Shown here piece by piece: positions 52,386 to 61,167 of a stretch of DNA of 64,000 nucleotides. The stretch covers positions 310,001 through 374,000 of the forward strand of contig NC_011144.1 of NCBI RefSeq assembly GCF_000017265.1, given 5' to 3'. Within the stretch, counting starts at the first letter, position 1. The number at the start of each line of letters is the position of its first letter. Made by a program: the position numbers and the translations under genes. Origin of the DNA: Phenylobacterium zucineum HLK1. GTDB taxonomy: Bacteria; Pseudomonadota; Alphaproteobacteria; Caulobacterales; Caulobacteraceae. Under the pieces are notes generated by a model. That model had not been told where the DNA came from, did no database searches, and saw nothing but the letters and a program-made list of their open reading frames with translations.

Positions 52386-52904
52386 ATGATCGAACTGCTC
52401 GCCGCCGGCCTCGCGCTGGCCTTTCCAGCCCTGGTGATCGCCGGCGCCGTGAAGGACGTGGCGAGCTTCACCATCCCCAACTGGATCCCGCTGGCCCTCG
52501 CCGGCGCCTTCGTCCCCGCGGCCCTGGCGGCCGGCCTGCCGCCGGCGGCGCTGGCGGCGCACGCCGGACTGGGGGTCGGCGCCCTCGTCCTCGGCATGGT
52601 CCTGTTCGCCGTGCGGGCGATCGGCGGTGGCGACGGCAAGCTGATGGCCGCCGCCGTGCTGTGGCTCGGCTGGCCGGCCCTGCCGACCTTCCTGCTGGTG
52701 ACGGTGATCGCCGGCGGGGCGCTGAGCCTTGGCCTGCTCGCCCTGCGCGCGCCGGCGCTGCGGGTGCTGGTGCTGTCGGGACCCGCGTGGTTCGTGCGCC
52801 TGGCCGAGCCCAAGGAGGGCGTTCCCTACGGCCTGGCCATCGCGGCCGGCGCCCTGGCGGCCTTCCCCCTCTCGCCGTTCCCCACAGTGTTCGGAGCGCT
52901 CTAG
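52386..52904 (+). CDS. cpaA: Prepilin peptidase CpaA (A24 family)
   Basis: An integral-membrane aspartic peptidase of 172 residues that trims Flp prepilins. The catalytic pair is Asp24 (KDVASFTIPNW) and Asp83 in GGGDGK (the GxGD motif). The N-terminal methyltransferase domain of larger PilD enzymes is missing, as expected for CpaA/TadV. The ATG at 52386 has AGGATGGC upstream; the ATG at 52377 is too close to its GGCAGG. Linked to pilA. Confidence 0.9.
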   Translation: MIELLAAGLALAFPALVIAGAVKDVASFTIPNWIPLALAGAFVPAALAAGLPPAALAAHAGLGVGALVLGMVLFAVRAIGGGDGKLMAAAVLWLGWPALPTFLLVTVIAGGALSLGLLALRAPALRVLVLSGPAWFVRLAEPKEGVPYGLAIAAGALAAFPLSPFPTVFGAL

Positions 52905-52940
52905 GTTGCGGCGCCTTCGGACATGCGCGACAGGTGGATC

Positions 52941-54332
52941 ATGTCCGACGTGATCCTCGAGGCCTGGGACGGGCCCGTCGTCCCCGTGCACGCCCTGACC
53001 GAGGGCGAGGCGCAGGCGCTGTTCGAGGCCGAGCCCTTCGTGGGCGCGCTGGCGCGGACCGCCGAGTTCAAGGGCAAGGCCGGCCAGGCGCTGGCCGTGC
53101 CCGCCGCCGACGGGAGCCTGGACCGGGTGCTGTTCGGCCTGGGCGCCGAGCCCGCCTGGACCGCCCTGCGCGCCCTGCCGGCCAAGCTGCCGGCGGGCGT
53201 GGTCTGCCGCATCGCCCAGGCGCCGGACTCGATCACTCCCGCCCAGGCGGCCCTGGCCTTCGCCCTGGGGAGCTACCGGTTCGACCGCTACAAGGCCCGC
53301 GAGGGCGAGCGGCCGCGGCTGCTGGCCGAGGGGGACGAAGGAGCGGCCGAGGCGCGCCAGGTGGCCCACGCCTGCGCCCTGGCCCGCGACATGGTCAACA
53401 CCCCGGCCAACGACATGGGCCCGCAGCAGATCGAGACCATCGCCCGCGAGATCGCCGAACAGCACGGCGCCCAGGTGACGGTGCTGGAGGGCGAGGGCCT
53501 GCTGGAGGCCGGCTATCCGGCCGTCCACGCGGTGGGCCGCGCCGCCCATCCCGAGCGCGCGCCTCGGATGATCGAGCTGTGCTGGGCGCCCCCCGGGGGA
53601 GAGGACCGGCCGCTGGTGGCCATCGTCGGCAAGGGCGTGGTGTTCGACACCGGCGGCCTCGACATCAAGCCCTCGGCCGGCATGCGGCTGATGAAGAAGG
53701 ACATGGGCGGGGCCGCCCACGCCCTGGCTCTGGGCCGGATGGTCATGGCCGCCAAGCTGCCGGTGCGGCTGGTCGTGCTGGTCCCGGCGGTGGAGAACGC
53801 CATTTCCGGCGACGCCATGCGGCCCGGCGACGTGCTGGCGACCCGCAAGGGGCTGAGCGTCGAGGTGGGCAACACCGACGCCGAGGGGCGGCTGATCCTC
53901 GCCGACGCCCTGGCCCGCGCGGCCGAGCTGGAGCCGGCGCTGACCATCGACCTGGCCACCCTGACCGGGGCGGCGCGCATCGCCCTGGGGCCGCAGGTGA
54001 TCCCGTTCTACACCGACGACGACGAGCTGGCCGGCCAGATCGAGGCGGCGGCGAAGGCCGAGGCCGACGCCGTCTGGCGGATGCCGCTGTGGAAGCCCTA
54101 CGCCGAGGCGCTGGAGTCCGAGGTCGCCGACCTGAAGAACGACCCCGACGCCTGGGCCCAGGCCGGCTCGGTGACCGCGGCGCTGTTCCTGCAGAAGTTC
54201 GCGCCGCGCGGGCCGTGGGTCCATTTCGACATCTTCGCCTGGAACCCTCGCGGGAAACCGGGCCAGCCCGCGGGCGCCGAGGTCCAGGCGATCCGCGGCC
54301 TCTACCGCATGATCCGGGAGCGATTCGCATGA
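52941..54332 (+). CDS. Leucyl aminopeptidase family protein (M17)
   Basis: A 463-residue cytosolic metallo-aminopeptidase. The metal and catalytic residues are visible in GKGVVFDTGGLDIKP, MKKDMGGAAHALAL and the signature NTDAEGRLILADAL. It releases N-terminal amino acids in peptide turnover. The ATG at 52941 starts the normal N-domain. Its stop overlaps the following NlpC/P60 gene by 4 bases (ATGA), suggesting coupled translation and possibly shared peptide recycling. Confidence 0.9.
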   Translation: MSDVILEAWDGPVVPVHALTEGEAQALFEAEPFVGALARTAEFKGKAGQALAVPAADGSLDRVLFGLGAEPAWTALRALPAKLPAGVVCRIAQAPDSITPAQAALAFALGSYRFDRYKAREGERPRLLAEGDEGAAEARQVAHACALARDMVNTPANDMGPQQIETIAREIAEQHGAQVTVLEGEGLLEAGYPAVHAVGRAAHPERAPRMIELCWAPPGGEDRPLVAIVGKGVVFDTGGLDIKPSAGMRLMKKDMGGAAHALALGRMVMAAKLPVRLVVLVPAVENAISGDAMRPGDVLATRKGLSVEVGNTDAEGRLILADALARAAELEPALTIDLATLTGAARIALGPQVIPFYTDDDELAGQIEAAAKAEADAVWRMPLWKPYAEALESEVADLKNDPDAWAQAGSVTAALFLQKFAPRGPWVHFDIFAWNPRGKPGQPAGAEVQAIRGLYRMIRERFA

Positions 54333-55165
54333 ACCTCGATCCTCGGGTGACGCCGATCCGCGACGGGATCGCCGCCCGCAGCCTGGAGGGGATCGTGGCG
54401 GCCGAGGTCTATCTGGACCCGACGCCGATGACCTGCGCCCTGGCGGCGACGGGCGTCCACCGCGAGCCCAGCCTGGGCTCGGAGCAGGTGGACCAGCTGC
54501 TGTTCGGCGAGCGCTTCGAGGTGCTGGAGGAGGAGGGCGCCTTCGCCCTCGGCCAGGCGACCCGGGACGGCTACGTGGGCTATGTGGCGGCCGCGGCCCT
54601 GGCCCCGCCGGCGCCGGCCCCGACCCACCGCGTGGCGGCGCTGCGCACCTATGCGTTCGAGGGGCCCAGCATCAAGAGCCGCGCGATGAGCCTGCTGTCG
54701 CTGAACAGCCTCGTCGCCGTGGAGGCGCAGGAGGGCCGGCTCGCGAAGGTCGCCGGCTCGGGCTGGGTCACGGTGGAGCACCTGTCGCCCATCGGGGTGT
54801 TCGAGGACGATCCCGCCGCCGTGGCCGAGCGCTTCGTCGGCGCGCCCTACCTGTGGGGCGGGCGCGAGAGCCTGGGCGTGGACTGCTCGGGCCTGGTGCA
54901 GCAGGCGCTGTTCGCCTGCGGCCGGGCCTGCCCGCGCGACGCCGACCAGCAGCAGGCCCTGGGCCGTGAGATCGACCGCGCCGACTTCGGCCGCGGCGAC
55001 CTTGTGTTCTGGAAGGGGCACGTGGCCATCGGCGTGGACGCCGGACGCATCGTGCACGCCAACGGCCATCACATGATGACGGTGGTGGAGCCGCTGGAGG
55101 CCGCCGTGGAACGCATAAAGGCCGCGGGCTACGGCGAGCCCACGGCCTTCAGGCGGATCCTCTAA
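54329..55165 (+). CDS. NlpC/P60 family cell-wall peptidase with SH3 domains
   Basis: A 278-residue protein: two SH3-like segments (residues 40-155) that may bind peptidoglycan, followed by a NlpC/P60 domain with Cys186 (GVDCSGLVQ), His231 (WKGHVAIG) and His243 (IVHANGHH). It probably hydrolyses gamma-D-glutamyl bonds of muropeptides. No signal peptide is seen, pointing to a cytosolic recycling role similar to YkfC. Coupled to the M17 aminopeptidase gene. Confidence 0.88.
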   Translation: MNLDPRVTPIRDGIAARSLEGIVAAEVYLDPTPMTCALAATGVHREPSLGSEQVDQLLFGERFEVLEEEGAFALGQATRDGYVGYVAAAALAPPAPAPTHRVAALRTYAFEGPSIKSRAMSLLSLNSLVAVEAQEGRLAKVAGSGWVTVEHLSPIGVFEDDPAAVAERFVGAPYLWGGRESLGVDCSGLVQQALFACGRACPRDADQQQALGREIDRADFGRGDLVFWKGHVAIGVDAGRIVHANGHHMMTVVEPLEAAVERIKAAGYGEPTAFRRIL

Positions 55166-55175
55166 GAGGTCCGGA

Positions 55176-55850
55176 CTACTTCTTGGCGGGCGCCGCTTCG
55201 GGAGCGGCGGGGGCGGCTTCGCCCTCGGCCGGGGCATCGGCGGGCGCCGCGCCCTCGGCCGGGGCCGCGCCTTCCTCGGCGGGCGCGGCTTCCGGCTCGG
55301 CGGCGACCGGGTTCGGGGCCGGGATCGGCAGCGTGCCGCCCTTGGAGCGCAGGAAGGCGATCATGTTGATCCGGTCTTCGCGCTTCTTCAGGCCGACGAA
55401 GGTCATCTTCGTGCCGGCGATGTACTTCTGCGGGGCCGCCAGGAACTCGCTGAGGTGCTCATAGTCCCAGACGGGGTTCTGGGCGCCGAACTCGGTCATG
55501 GCCGGCGAATAGGCGAAGCCCGGGTGGGCGCCCGGCTTGGCGCCGACGACGCCCCACAGGTTCGGGCCGGTGCCGTTGGCGCCGCCCTGGGCGACGTTGT
55601 GGCAGGATTGGCACTTGGCGAAGGCGGCCTCGCCCGCGGCGAGGTCGGCGGTCGGCAGCACCGTGCCCCAGTCGATCGGAGCCTCGGCCGCCGCGGCGCC
55701 GCCGGTCTCCTCGGCGACCTCGATGAGGTAGCCCATCTTCTCCGGCGGATGCGGCGCGAACACGCCGTTGGAGAGTTCGCGAAGGCCAACAATGGCCAGG
55801 CCCGTCGCCAGCACCGCGCCGGCGACCTTGTTGAACGTAAGGTCGCTCAT
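55176..55850 (-). CDS. cycM: Membrane-anchored cytochrome c (CycM type)
   Basis: A 224-residue c-type cytochrome: uncleaved N-terminal helix (VAGAVLATGLAIVGL), a haem site CQSCH at 80-84 and an axial Met in GTKMTFVG. The body resembles mitochondrial cytochrome c (GPNLWGVVGAKPGAHPGFAYS). A low-complexity Ala/Pro/Glu tail of about 50 residues is unusual. In alphaproteobacteria this protein shuttles electrons from the bc1 complex to the aa3 oxidase. Divergent from kdsB. Confidence 0.9.
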   Translation of the reverse strand: MSDLTFNKVAGAVLATGLAIVGLRELSNGVFAPHPPEKMGYLIEVAEETGGAAAAEAPIDWGTVLPTADLAAGEAAFAKCQSCHNVAQGGANGTGPNLWGVVGAKPGAHPGFAYSPAMTEFGAQNPVWDYEHLSEFLAAPQKYIAGTKMTFVGLKKREDRINMIAFLRSKGGTLPIPAPNPVAAEPEAAPAEEGAAPAEGAAPADAPAEGEAAPAAPEAAPAKK

Positions 55851-55975
55851 AGTCCCTAGATCACGCCTCTCTCCGGCCGACGCCGCCGTCGGCGAACGAC
55901 GCGGGAAACCCGCCCCTTGTTGCGTGCGGCTCTCTTACACGGTACCGGCGCTGGCGCAACCGCCCAGAAGCCCGC

Positions 55976-56734
55976 ATGAACCCCATCGTCCTCATCCCGG
56001 CGCGACTGGCCGCCACGCGCCTGCCGGGCAAGCCCCTGGCGGACATCGGCGGCGTACCGATGATCGTCCGCGTGCTGCGGCAGGCGCAGGCCGCAGGCGC
56101 AGGACCGGTGGCGGTGGCGGCGGGCGATCCCGAGATCGTGGAGGCCGTGGAGCAGGCGGGCGGGCGCGCGGTGCTGACCGACCCCGAGCTGCCGTCGGGC
56201 TCGGACCGGATCCTGGCGGCCCTGGCCGTCCTCGACCCCGAAGGGCGGCACGACGTGATCGTCAACCTGCAGGGCGACATGCCGTTCGTGGAGCCGGACG
56301 TGATCACCGCCTGCGCCGGGCTGCTGGCCGAGATCCCCGACTGCGACATCGCCACGGTGGTGGCGCCCGAGGCCTCGCCCGAGGACCGGACGAACCCGGA
56401 CGTGGTGAAGGCGGTTCTGTCGATGCAGCCGGGCGGCCAGACGGGAGGGCGGACGGGACGGGCGCTCTACTTCACCCGCTCGACCCTCTACGGCGACCAT
56501 CCGGTGTGGCGGCACGTGGGCATCTACGGCTACCGGCGCGAGGCGCTGGAGGCGTTCAACGCCGCCGAGCCGTCGCCCCTGGAGCGCCGCGAGAAGCTGG
56601 AGCAGCTGCGGGCGCTGGAGCTGGGCCTTTCCATCTGGGCCACGGTGGCCGACGCCGCGCCCATCTCGGTGGACACGCCGGCCGACCTGGCCGCCGCCCG
56701 CCATTTCGTCAGCACGATCGGGGGACCGCAATGA
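55976..56734 (+). CDS. kdsB: 3-deoxy-manno-octulosonate cytidylyltransferase
   Basis: A 252-residue enzyme that activates Kdo with CTP for lipopolysaccharide core synthesis. IPARLAATRLPGKPLADI is the family's nucleotide-binding start; LPSGSDRILAAL and VNLQGDMPF are further signatures. Cytosolic. The stop overlaps pheA's start by 4 bases (ATGA). Confidence 0.93.
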   Translation: MNPIVLIPARLAATRLPGKPLADIGGVPMIVRVLRQAQAAGAGPVAVAAGDPEIVEAVEQAGGRAVLTDPELPSGSDRILAALAVLDPEGRHDVIVNLQGDMPFVEPDVITACAGLLAEIPDCDIATVVAPEASPEDRTNPDVVKAVLSMQPGGQTGGRTGRALYFTRSTLYGDHPVWRHVGIYGYRREALEAFNAAEPSPLERREKLEQLRALELGLSIWATVADAAPISVDTPADLAAARHFVSTIGGPQ

Positions 56735-57591
56735 GCCAGGCCGGCAGCGGGGGACGCATCGCCTTCCAGGGCGAGCTCGGGGCCAACAGCCACGAGGCCT
56801 GCTCGCAGTTCTTCCCCGATCACGAGCCGGTCCCCCACGCCAGCTTCGAGGACGCCTTCGAGGCGGTGAAGTCGGGTGACTGCCAGCTGGGCCTGATCCC
56901 GGTGGAGAACTCGATCGCCGGCCGCGTGGCCGACGTCCACCACCTCCTGCCGTCCTCGGGCCTGAAGATCGTCGGCGAGCGGTTCAAGCCGATCCACTTC
57001 CAGCTGATGGTCAATCCGGGCGTGACCCTGGAGCAGGTGACGACGGCGGTCTCGATGCCGATCGCGCTCGGCCAGTGCCGCAAGACCCTGCGCAAGCTGA
57101 AGCTGAAGACCCAGGCCGCCGGCGACACGGCCGGGGCGGCCAAGGAGCTGGCCGAGAGCCCCGACCCCACCAAGGCGGCGGTGAGCCCGGCCCTCTGCGC
57201 CGAGCTCTATGGGCTGGAGATCCTGGTCCGCGACATCGAGGACGAGCACAACAACACCACGCGCTTCCTGGTGATGACGGCGCAGAAGGACCCGCCGCCG
57301 CCGCCGTTCACCCAGCCCTGCGTGACGAGCTTCATCTTCCGGGTGAAGAACCTGCCGGCGGCGCTCTACAAGGCGCTGGGGGGCTTCGCGACCAACGGCG
57401 TCAACATGACCAAGCTCGAGAGCTACATGGAGAACGGCGCGTTCACCGCGACCTTCTTCTACGCCGAGGTGGACGGCCGGCCCGAGGACATCGGCGTGGC
57501 CCGCGCCTTCGACGAGCTGAGGTTCTTCTCGGAGAAGTTCGAGATCCTCGGCGTCTATCCGGCCGACCCGTTCCGCACGAGCCGGGGGTAG
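56731..57591 (+). CDS. pheA: Prephenate dehydratase
   Basis: A 286-residue enzyme converting prephenate to phenylpyruvate for phenylalanine synthesis. The catalytic PDT domain (IAFQGELGANSHEA; IPVENSIAGRVADVHHLL; NNTTRFLVM with the Thr-Arg-Phe) is followed by a C-terminal ACT domain (KNLPAALYKALGGFATNGVNMTKLESYM) that senses phenylalanine. No chorismate mutase domain is fused. The A-GAN-S motif is intact. Coupled to kdsB; no leader peptide was seen. Confidence 0.93.
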   Translation: MSQAGSGGRIAFQGELGANSHEACSQFFPDHEPVPHASFEDAFEAVKSGDCQLGLIPVENSIAGRVADVHHLLPSSGLKIVGERFKPIHFQLMVNPGVTLEQVTTAVSMPIALGQCRKTLRKLKLKTQAAGDTAGAAKELAESPDPTKAAVSPALCAELYGLEILVRDIEDEHNNTTRFLVMTAQKDPPPPPFTQPCVTSFIFRVKNLPAALYKALGGFATNGVNMTKLESYMENGAFTATFFYAEVDGRPEDIGVARAFDELRFFSEKFEILGVYPADPFRTSRG

Positions 57592-57596
57592 CGCCG

Positions 57597-57640
57597 CGCG
57601 GCCGCTCCCTCGCCCCGCTTCGCGGGGGGAGAGGAGGGGT
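57597..57640. repeat. Intergenic repeat, CTCTCCC family
   Basis: GGCCGCTCCCTCGCCCCGCTTCGCGGGGGGAGAGGAGGGG: hairpin arms CCCCGC-TTC-GCGGGG, between convergent pheA and nudC. It closely matches the end of the copy at 18600 (GCGGCCGCTCCCTCG). Confidence 0.75.
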
Positions 57641-58566
57641 CAGCCTTCCTCGACCCAGGCCTTGAGGAGCTGGTGGGCGATGGCGAGCGGGGGCGGGCAG
57701 AAGAGGCCCTCGACCTGCCCGGCGAGCAGGGCCTTCGCCTCCTCGCGGGTGAACCAGCGCACCTCGGACAGCTCGGTCTGGTCGGGGGTCCCCTCGTCGT
57801 CCTCCACCTCGGCCAGCAGGCCGATCATCAGCGAGGAGGGATAGGGCCACGGCTGGGTCGAGTGGTAGCGGACCGTCAGGGTGCGCAGGCCGGCCTCTTC
57901 CGACAGCTCGCGGGCGCAGGCCTCCTCGATGCTCTCGCCGGGCTCGAGGAAGCCGGCGAGGGCCGAGAACATGCCCTTGGGCCAGGCCTCCTGGCGGCCA
58001 AGCATGCAGCGGCCGCCGTGATAGGGCAGCATGATGACCACGGGGTCGGTGCGGGGGAAGTGCTCCGTCTCGCAGGCCGGGCACTGGCGCTTCCAGCCCG
58101 CGTCCTTCACGTCGGTCGGCTCGCCGCAGTTGGCGCAGCGGCGGTGCTTGCGCCGCCACTCGAACATCGACTTGGCGGTGGCGCAGATGGCGGCCTCGGG
58201 ACCGGGCAGGGCGAGGGCGACCTGGCGCAGGTCGGCGAATTCGCCAAGGCCCTGCAGCGGGCCCTCGGTGGGATCGGAGAAGCCCTCCAGGTCCACGGCG
58301 AAGACGGCGGTCTCCTTCCACAGGCCCAGGAACAGCAGCCGCTCGGGCCCGCCCGAGAGCTCGCCCGCCAGGCGCGCCGGCAGATAGGCGATCTGGACCC
58401 CGCCGCCGGAGGTCTTCTCGACCAGCGGGCGGCCGTTCCAGACGGCCAGGGCGAGGGACTCGGCCGAGGCGAGCTGGCTCGAGAGCCAGGCCTCGTCGGA
58501 CCGGCGGTCACTGGCCCGGTCGAGCGGGTTGCCGGCGAAGGTGTTGGTGAAGGCGGAGAGCGGCAT
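57640..58566 (-). CDS. nudC: NAD+ diphosphatase (NudC-like Nudix hydrolase)
   Basis: A 308-residue enzyme that cleaves NAD(H) to NMN(H) and AMP and can remove NAD caps from RNA. A zinc ribbon with paired Cys (CANC ... CPAC) precedes the Nudix box GFLEPGESIEEACARELSEEAG, and the NudC-specific TQPWPYPSSLM follows. Cytosolic. It lies 48 bases downstream of the RTX gene on the same strand. Confidence 0.92.
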   Translation of the reverse strand: MPLSAFTNTFAGNPLDRASDRRSDEAWLSSQLASAESLALAVWNGRPLVEKTSGGGVQIAYLPARLAGELSGGPERLLFLGLWKETAVFAVDLEGFSDPTEGPLQGLGEFADLRQVALALPGPEAAICATAKSMFEWRRKHRRCANCGEPTDVKDAGWKRQCPACETEHFPRTDPVVIMLPYHGGRCMLGRQEAWPKGMFSALAGFLEPGESIEEACARELSEEAGLRTLTVRYHSTQPWPYPSSLMIGLLAEVEDDEGTPDQTELSEVRWFTREEAKALLAGQVEGLFCPPPLAIAHQLLKAWVEEG

Positions 58567-58613
58567 GGCGACTACATATCGCCGTCACCGCCTCCGACCC
58601 AAGGCTGAACCGA

Positions 58614-59612
58614 TCAGCCGACCGTGATCCAGCCGTCCCCAAGGGCGGAAAGCTGCACTCCCTGCAGGGTCAGGGTCGCCCCGCCGCTGATGCTGACCAC
58701 CACGTCCCCGCCCACCTGGGCGGCGCTGTAGGTGTAGCCGGCCTCCACCCGGACACGGTCGCCCTCCGCGAAGTCGAAGTCGCGGATGTGGTCGATGCCG
58801 GCCTCGCCGAACACGAAGAACGTATCCGCGCCCGCGCCGCCTTCGATGGTGTCGTTCCCGCGGTCGCCCCAGATCCAGTCGTCGCCGGCGCCGCCGTAGA
58901 GCGCATCGTCGCCCTGACCGCCGCGGACCCAGTCGTTCCCGCCGCCGCCGTGGCAGCTGTCGTTGCCGAGATTGCCGTAGACCACGTCGTAGGAGTCGTC
59001 CGAGCCGCCCAGCAGGTAGTCGTGCCCCTGGCCGCCCACGACCCAGTCCGTGCCGGGCCCGCCGTCGACGGTGTCCTCGCCCAGGTTGCCGTGCAGGTCG
59101 TCGAATCCGGCCCCGCCGTAGAGGCTGTCGCTCCCGGCCTCGCCGCGGACATAGTCCTGGCCGTCGCCGCCCGTGAGGGTGTCGGCCCCGTCGCCGCCCA
59201 TCAGCCGGTCGGCGCCCTCGCGGCCGTCAAGGGCGTCGTCCCCGGCGTTGCCGATGAGGATGTTGTCGCGCCAGTCGCCCAGCAGGGTGTCGTTGAACCC
59301 GGTGCCGACGAGGTTCTCGATGCTGTCGAAGCTGTCCACATAGACGCCGGCGTTGCGCCAGGCGCCGGCGTAGAGGTCGGCGCCGATGCTGGTGGACAGG
59401 TCGGAATAGTCGACGGTGTCGAAGCCCTCGCCGCCCACCAGGGTGTTGAGGCCGTCGCCGGGCGCGAGCCAGTCCTCGCCCGCGCCGCCGTCGAGGCGAT
59501 CGTCGCCGACGCCGCCGAGCAGCACGTCGTTGCCGCCCAGGCCCGTCAGGGTGTCCGCCTCGGGCGTGCCTTCCAGCCGGTCGTCCCCGGCCGTACCCGT
59601 GATGATGGCCAT
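58614..59612 (-). CDS. Calcium-binding RTX-repeat protein
   Basis: A 332-residue secreted-type protein starting MAIITGTAGDDRLEGT and made mainly of nonapeptide GGxGxDxLx repeats (for example GGNDVLLGG; GGDGADTLTGG; GGAGDDWIWG), which bind Ca2+ in a parallel beta-roll. There is no signal peptide; such proteins are exported by type I secretion using a C-terminal signal, here probably the ITVG-ending tail. No secretion genes are adjacent, and no catalytic domain was found, so it may be a surface or matrix protein. An adjacent TTG (59615) is an alternative start. Confidence 0.85.
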   Translation of the reverse strand: MAIITGTAGDDRLEGTPEADTLTGLGGNDVLLGGVGDDRLDGGAGEDWLAPGDGLNTLVGGEGFDTVDYSDLSTSIGADLYAGAWRNAGVYVDSFDSIENLVGTGFNDTLLGDWRDNILIGNAGDDALDGREGADRLMGGDGADTLTGGDGQDYVRGEAGSDSLYGGAGFDDLHGNLGEDTVDGGPGTDWVVGGQGHDYLLGGSDDSYDVVYGNLGNDSCHGGGGNDWVRGGQGDDALYGGAGDDWIWGDRGNDTIEGGAGADTFFVFGEAGIDHIRDFDFAEGDRVRVEAGYTYSAAQVGGDVVVSISGGATLTLQGVQLSALGDGWITVG

Positions 59613-59785
59613 CAAACCGCTCCCAGCTCCGAGCGCTGCGCGAAGGCGCAGCCGTCATGGCCGGGAGAAAGCGGAACCGGCCGCAGCGGTTCCGCTCGCC
59701 TCAAGCGAAGGGCTGGCGAAACCGGCCCGCCTGGGCCACATCGGAGGGGCGCCCGGCCCGGGCGCCAGCGCTGGAGGAGCCGCAC

Positions 59786-60664
59786 ATGGCCGATGACGCC
59801 GCCTACGTCCCGCCGAAGGTCTGGACCTGGAACAAGGCCAACGGCGGCCGGTTCGCCAACATCAACCGCCCGGTCGCCGGCCCGACGCACGACAAGGAGC
59901 TGCCGGTCGGCCGCCATCCGCTGCAGCTCTATTCGCTGGCCACGCCCAATGGGGTGAAGGTCACCGTCATGCTGGAGGAGTTGCTGGCCGCCGGCCATCC
60001 GGGCGCCGAGTACGACGCCTGGCTGATCACGATCGGCGAGGGCGACCAGTTCGGCTCGGGCTTCGTCGAGGTGAACCCCAACTCGAAGATCCCGGCCCTG
60101 ATGGACCGCAGCGGCCCCGAGCCGGTGCGGGTGTTCGAATCCGGCTCGATCCTGCTCTACCTGGCCGAGAAGTTCGGCGCCTTCCTGCCCAAGGACCACA
60201 AGGGCCGCACCGAGGCGCTGAACTGGCTCTTCTGGCAGATGGGCAGCGCGCCCTACCTCGGCGGCGGCTTCGGCCACTTCTACGCCTACGCGCCGGTGAA
60301 GATCGAATACGCCATCGACCGCTTCGCCATGGAGGTGAAGCGCCAGCTGGACGTCCTGGACCGCCACCTGGCCGAGCACGAGTACATGGCCGGCCAGGAG
60401 TACTCGATCGCCGACATGGCGATCTGGCCCTGGTACGGCGCCCTGGTGAAGGGCCTCGTCTACGACGCCGCCGAGTTCCTCTCGGCCGACGAGTACAGGA
60501 ACGTCCAGCGCTGGACCGACCAGGTCGCCGCCCGCCCGGCGGTGAAGCGCGGCCGGATGGTCAACCGCACCTGGGGCGAGCCGGCCAGCCAGCTTCCCGA
60601 GCGGCACGAGGCCTCGGACTTCGAGACCAAGACCGGGGACAAGACGGGCGCGGCCGCGAGCTGA
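59786..60664 (+). CDS. yghU: Glutathione S-transferase-like protein, YghU type
   Basis: A 292-residue protein of the YghU/nu class, known for disulfide-bond reductase activity with two glutathiones. The N-terminal extension KVWTWNKANGGRFANINRPVAG and ...HPLQLYSLATPNGVKVTVMLEE are typical; the Thr-Pro-Asn in ATPNG takes the place of a catalytic Tyr/Ser. ESGSILLYLAEKF is the GSH gamma-Glu site. GGAGGAGCC precedes the ATG. Confidence 0.9.
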   Translation: MADDAAYVPPKVWTWNKANGGRFANINRPVAGPTHDKELPVGRHPLQLYSLATPNGVKVTVMLEELLAAGHPGAEYDAWLITIGEGDQFGSGFVEVNPNSKIPALMDRSGPEPVRVFESGSILLYLAEKFGAFLPKDHKGRTEALNWLFWQMGSAPYLGGGFGHFYAYAPVKIEYAIDRFAMEVKRQLDVLDRHLAEHEYMAGQEYSIADMAIWPWYGALVKGLVYDAAEFLSADEYRNVQRWTDQVAARPAVKRGRMVNRTWGEPASQLPERHEASDFETKTGDKTGAAAS

Positions 60665-60671
60665 GGGCCGG

Positions 60672-61079
60672 TCAGGCCTCCCGGCGGCGGATCGTCCCTT
60701 CGACGGGCGCCGCCGCCGAGACCGTATTGAAGATGGTCCCGTACTTTCGCACGTTGGTGTGCAGGAGCTCGAGGCGGCGGTCCGGCTCGGGCGTGTCCAC
60801 CACCAGTTCGTAGTCGATCCGGATGATCTTCGGCGGGGCGTCCTGACGCTGCGCCGTGAGGCGCACCTCGACGCCGCGGACATCGAACTCGAGCATCGGC
60901 GAGATGCGCTCGATGCCCTTGATCATGCAGGCGGCCACGGCGGCGAGGAGCAGTTCGGCCGGGTTGAAGGCGTCGGTTCGCCCCTTCACGTCCGTGTCCA
61001 GGACGAGCCGCGCCTGCTTGGCCTCGGCCTCGCTGCCGTGGGCGTCTATCCGGCGGGCCTGGACCACGTACTGCTGCAT
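60672..61079 (-). CDS. OsmC-family protein, one conserved Cys only
   Basis: A 135-residue protein of the OsmC/Ohr fold. The first conserved Cys is in AAVAACMIKGIE; the second (usually near LH-x2-C) is replaced, with LELLHTNVRKYGT reading Asn at the expected site. It therefore probably lacks the two-Cys peroxidase cycle, and may bind another small molecule. Convergent with yghU. Confidence 0.82.
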   Translation of the reverse strand: MQQYVVQARRIDAHGSEAEAKQARLVLDTDVKGRTDAFNPAELLLAAVAACMIKGIERISPMLEFDVRGVEVRLTAQRQDAPPKIIRIDYELVVDTPEPDRRLELLHTNVRKYGTIFNTVSAAAPVEGTIRRREA

Positions 61080-61167
61080 CGTCGCCTCCGAGGTGGATCG
61101 GCGCGCAGCATAGCGCCGGCCGGACCCGGCGCCTTGCGGTCGGTCAAGGCCGCGGCCCTGGGGCGCC

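Noticed and set aside
58614-59612. RTX protein as a haemolysin toxin
   Set aside because: It has only the calcium-binding repeats; no pore-forming, lipase or protease domain and no acyltransferase or type I secretion gene is nearby.
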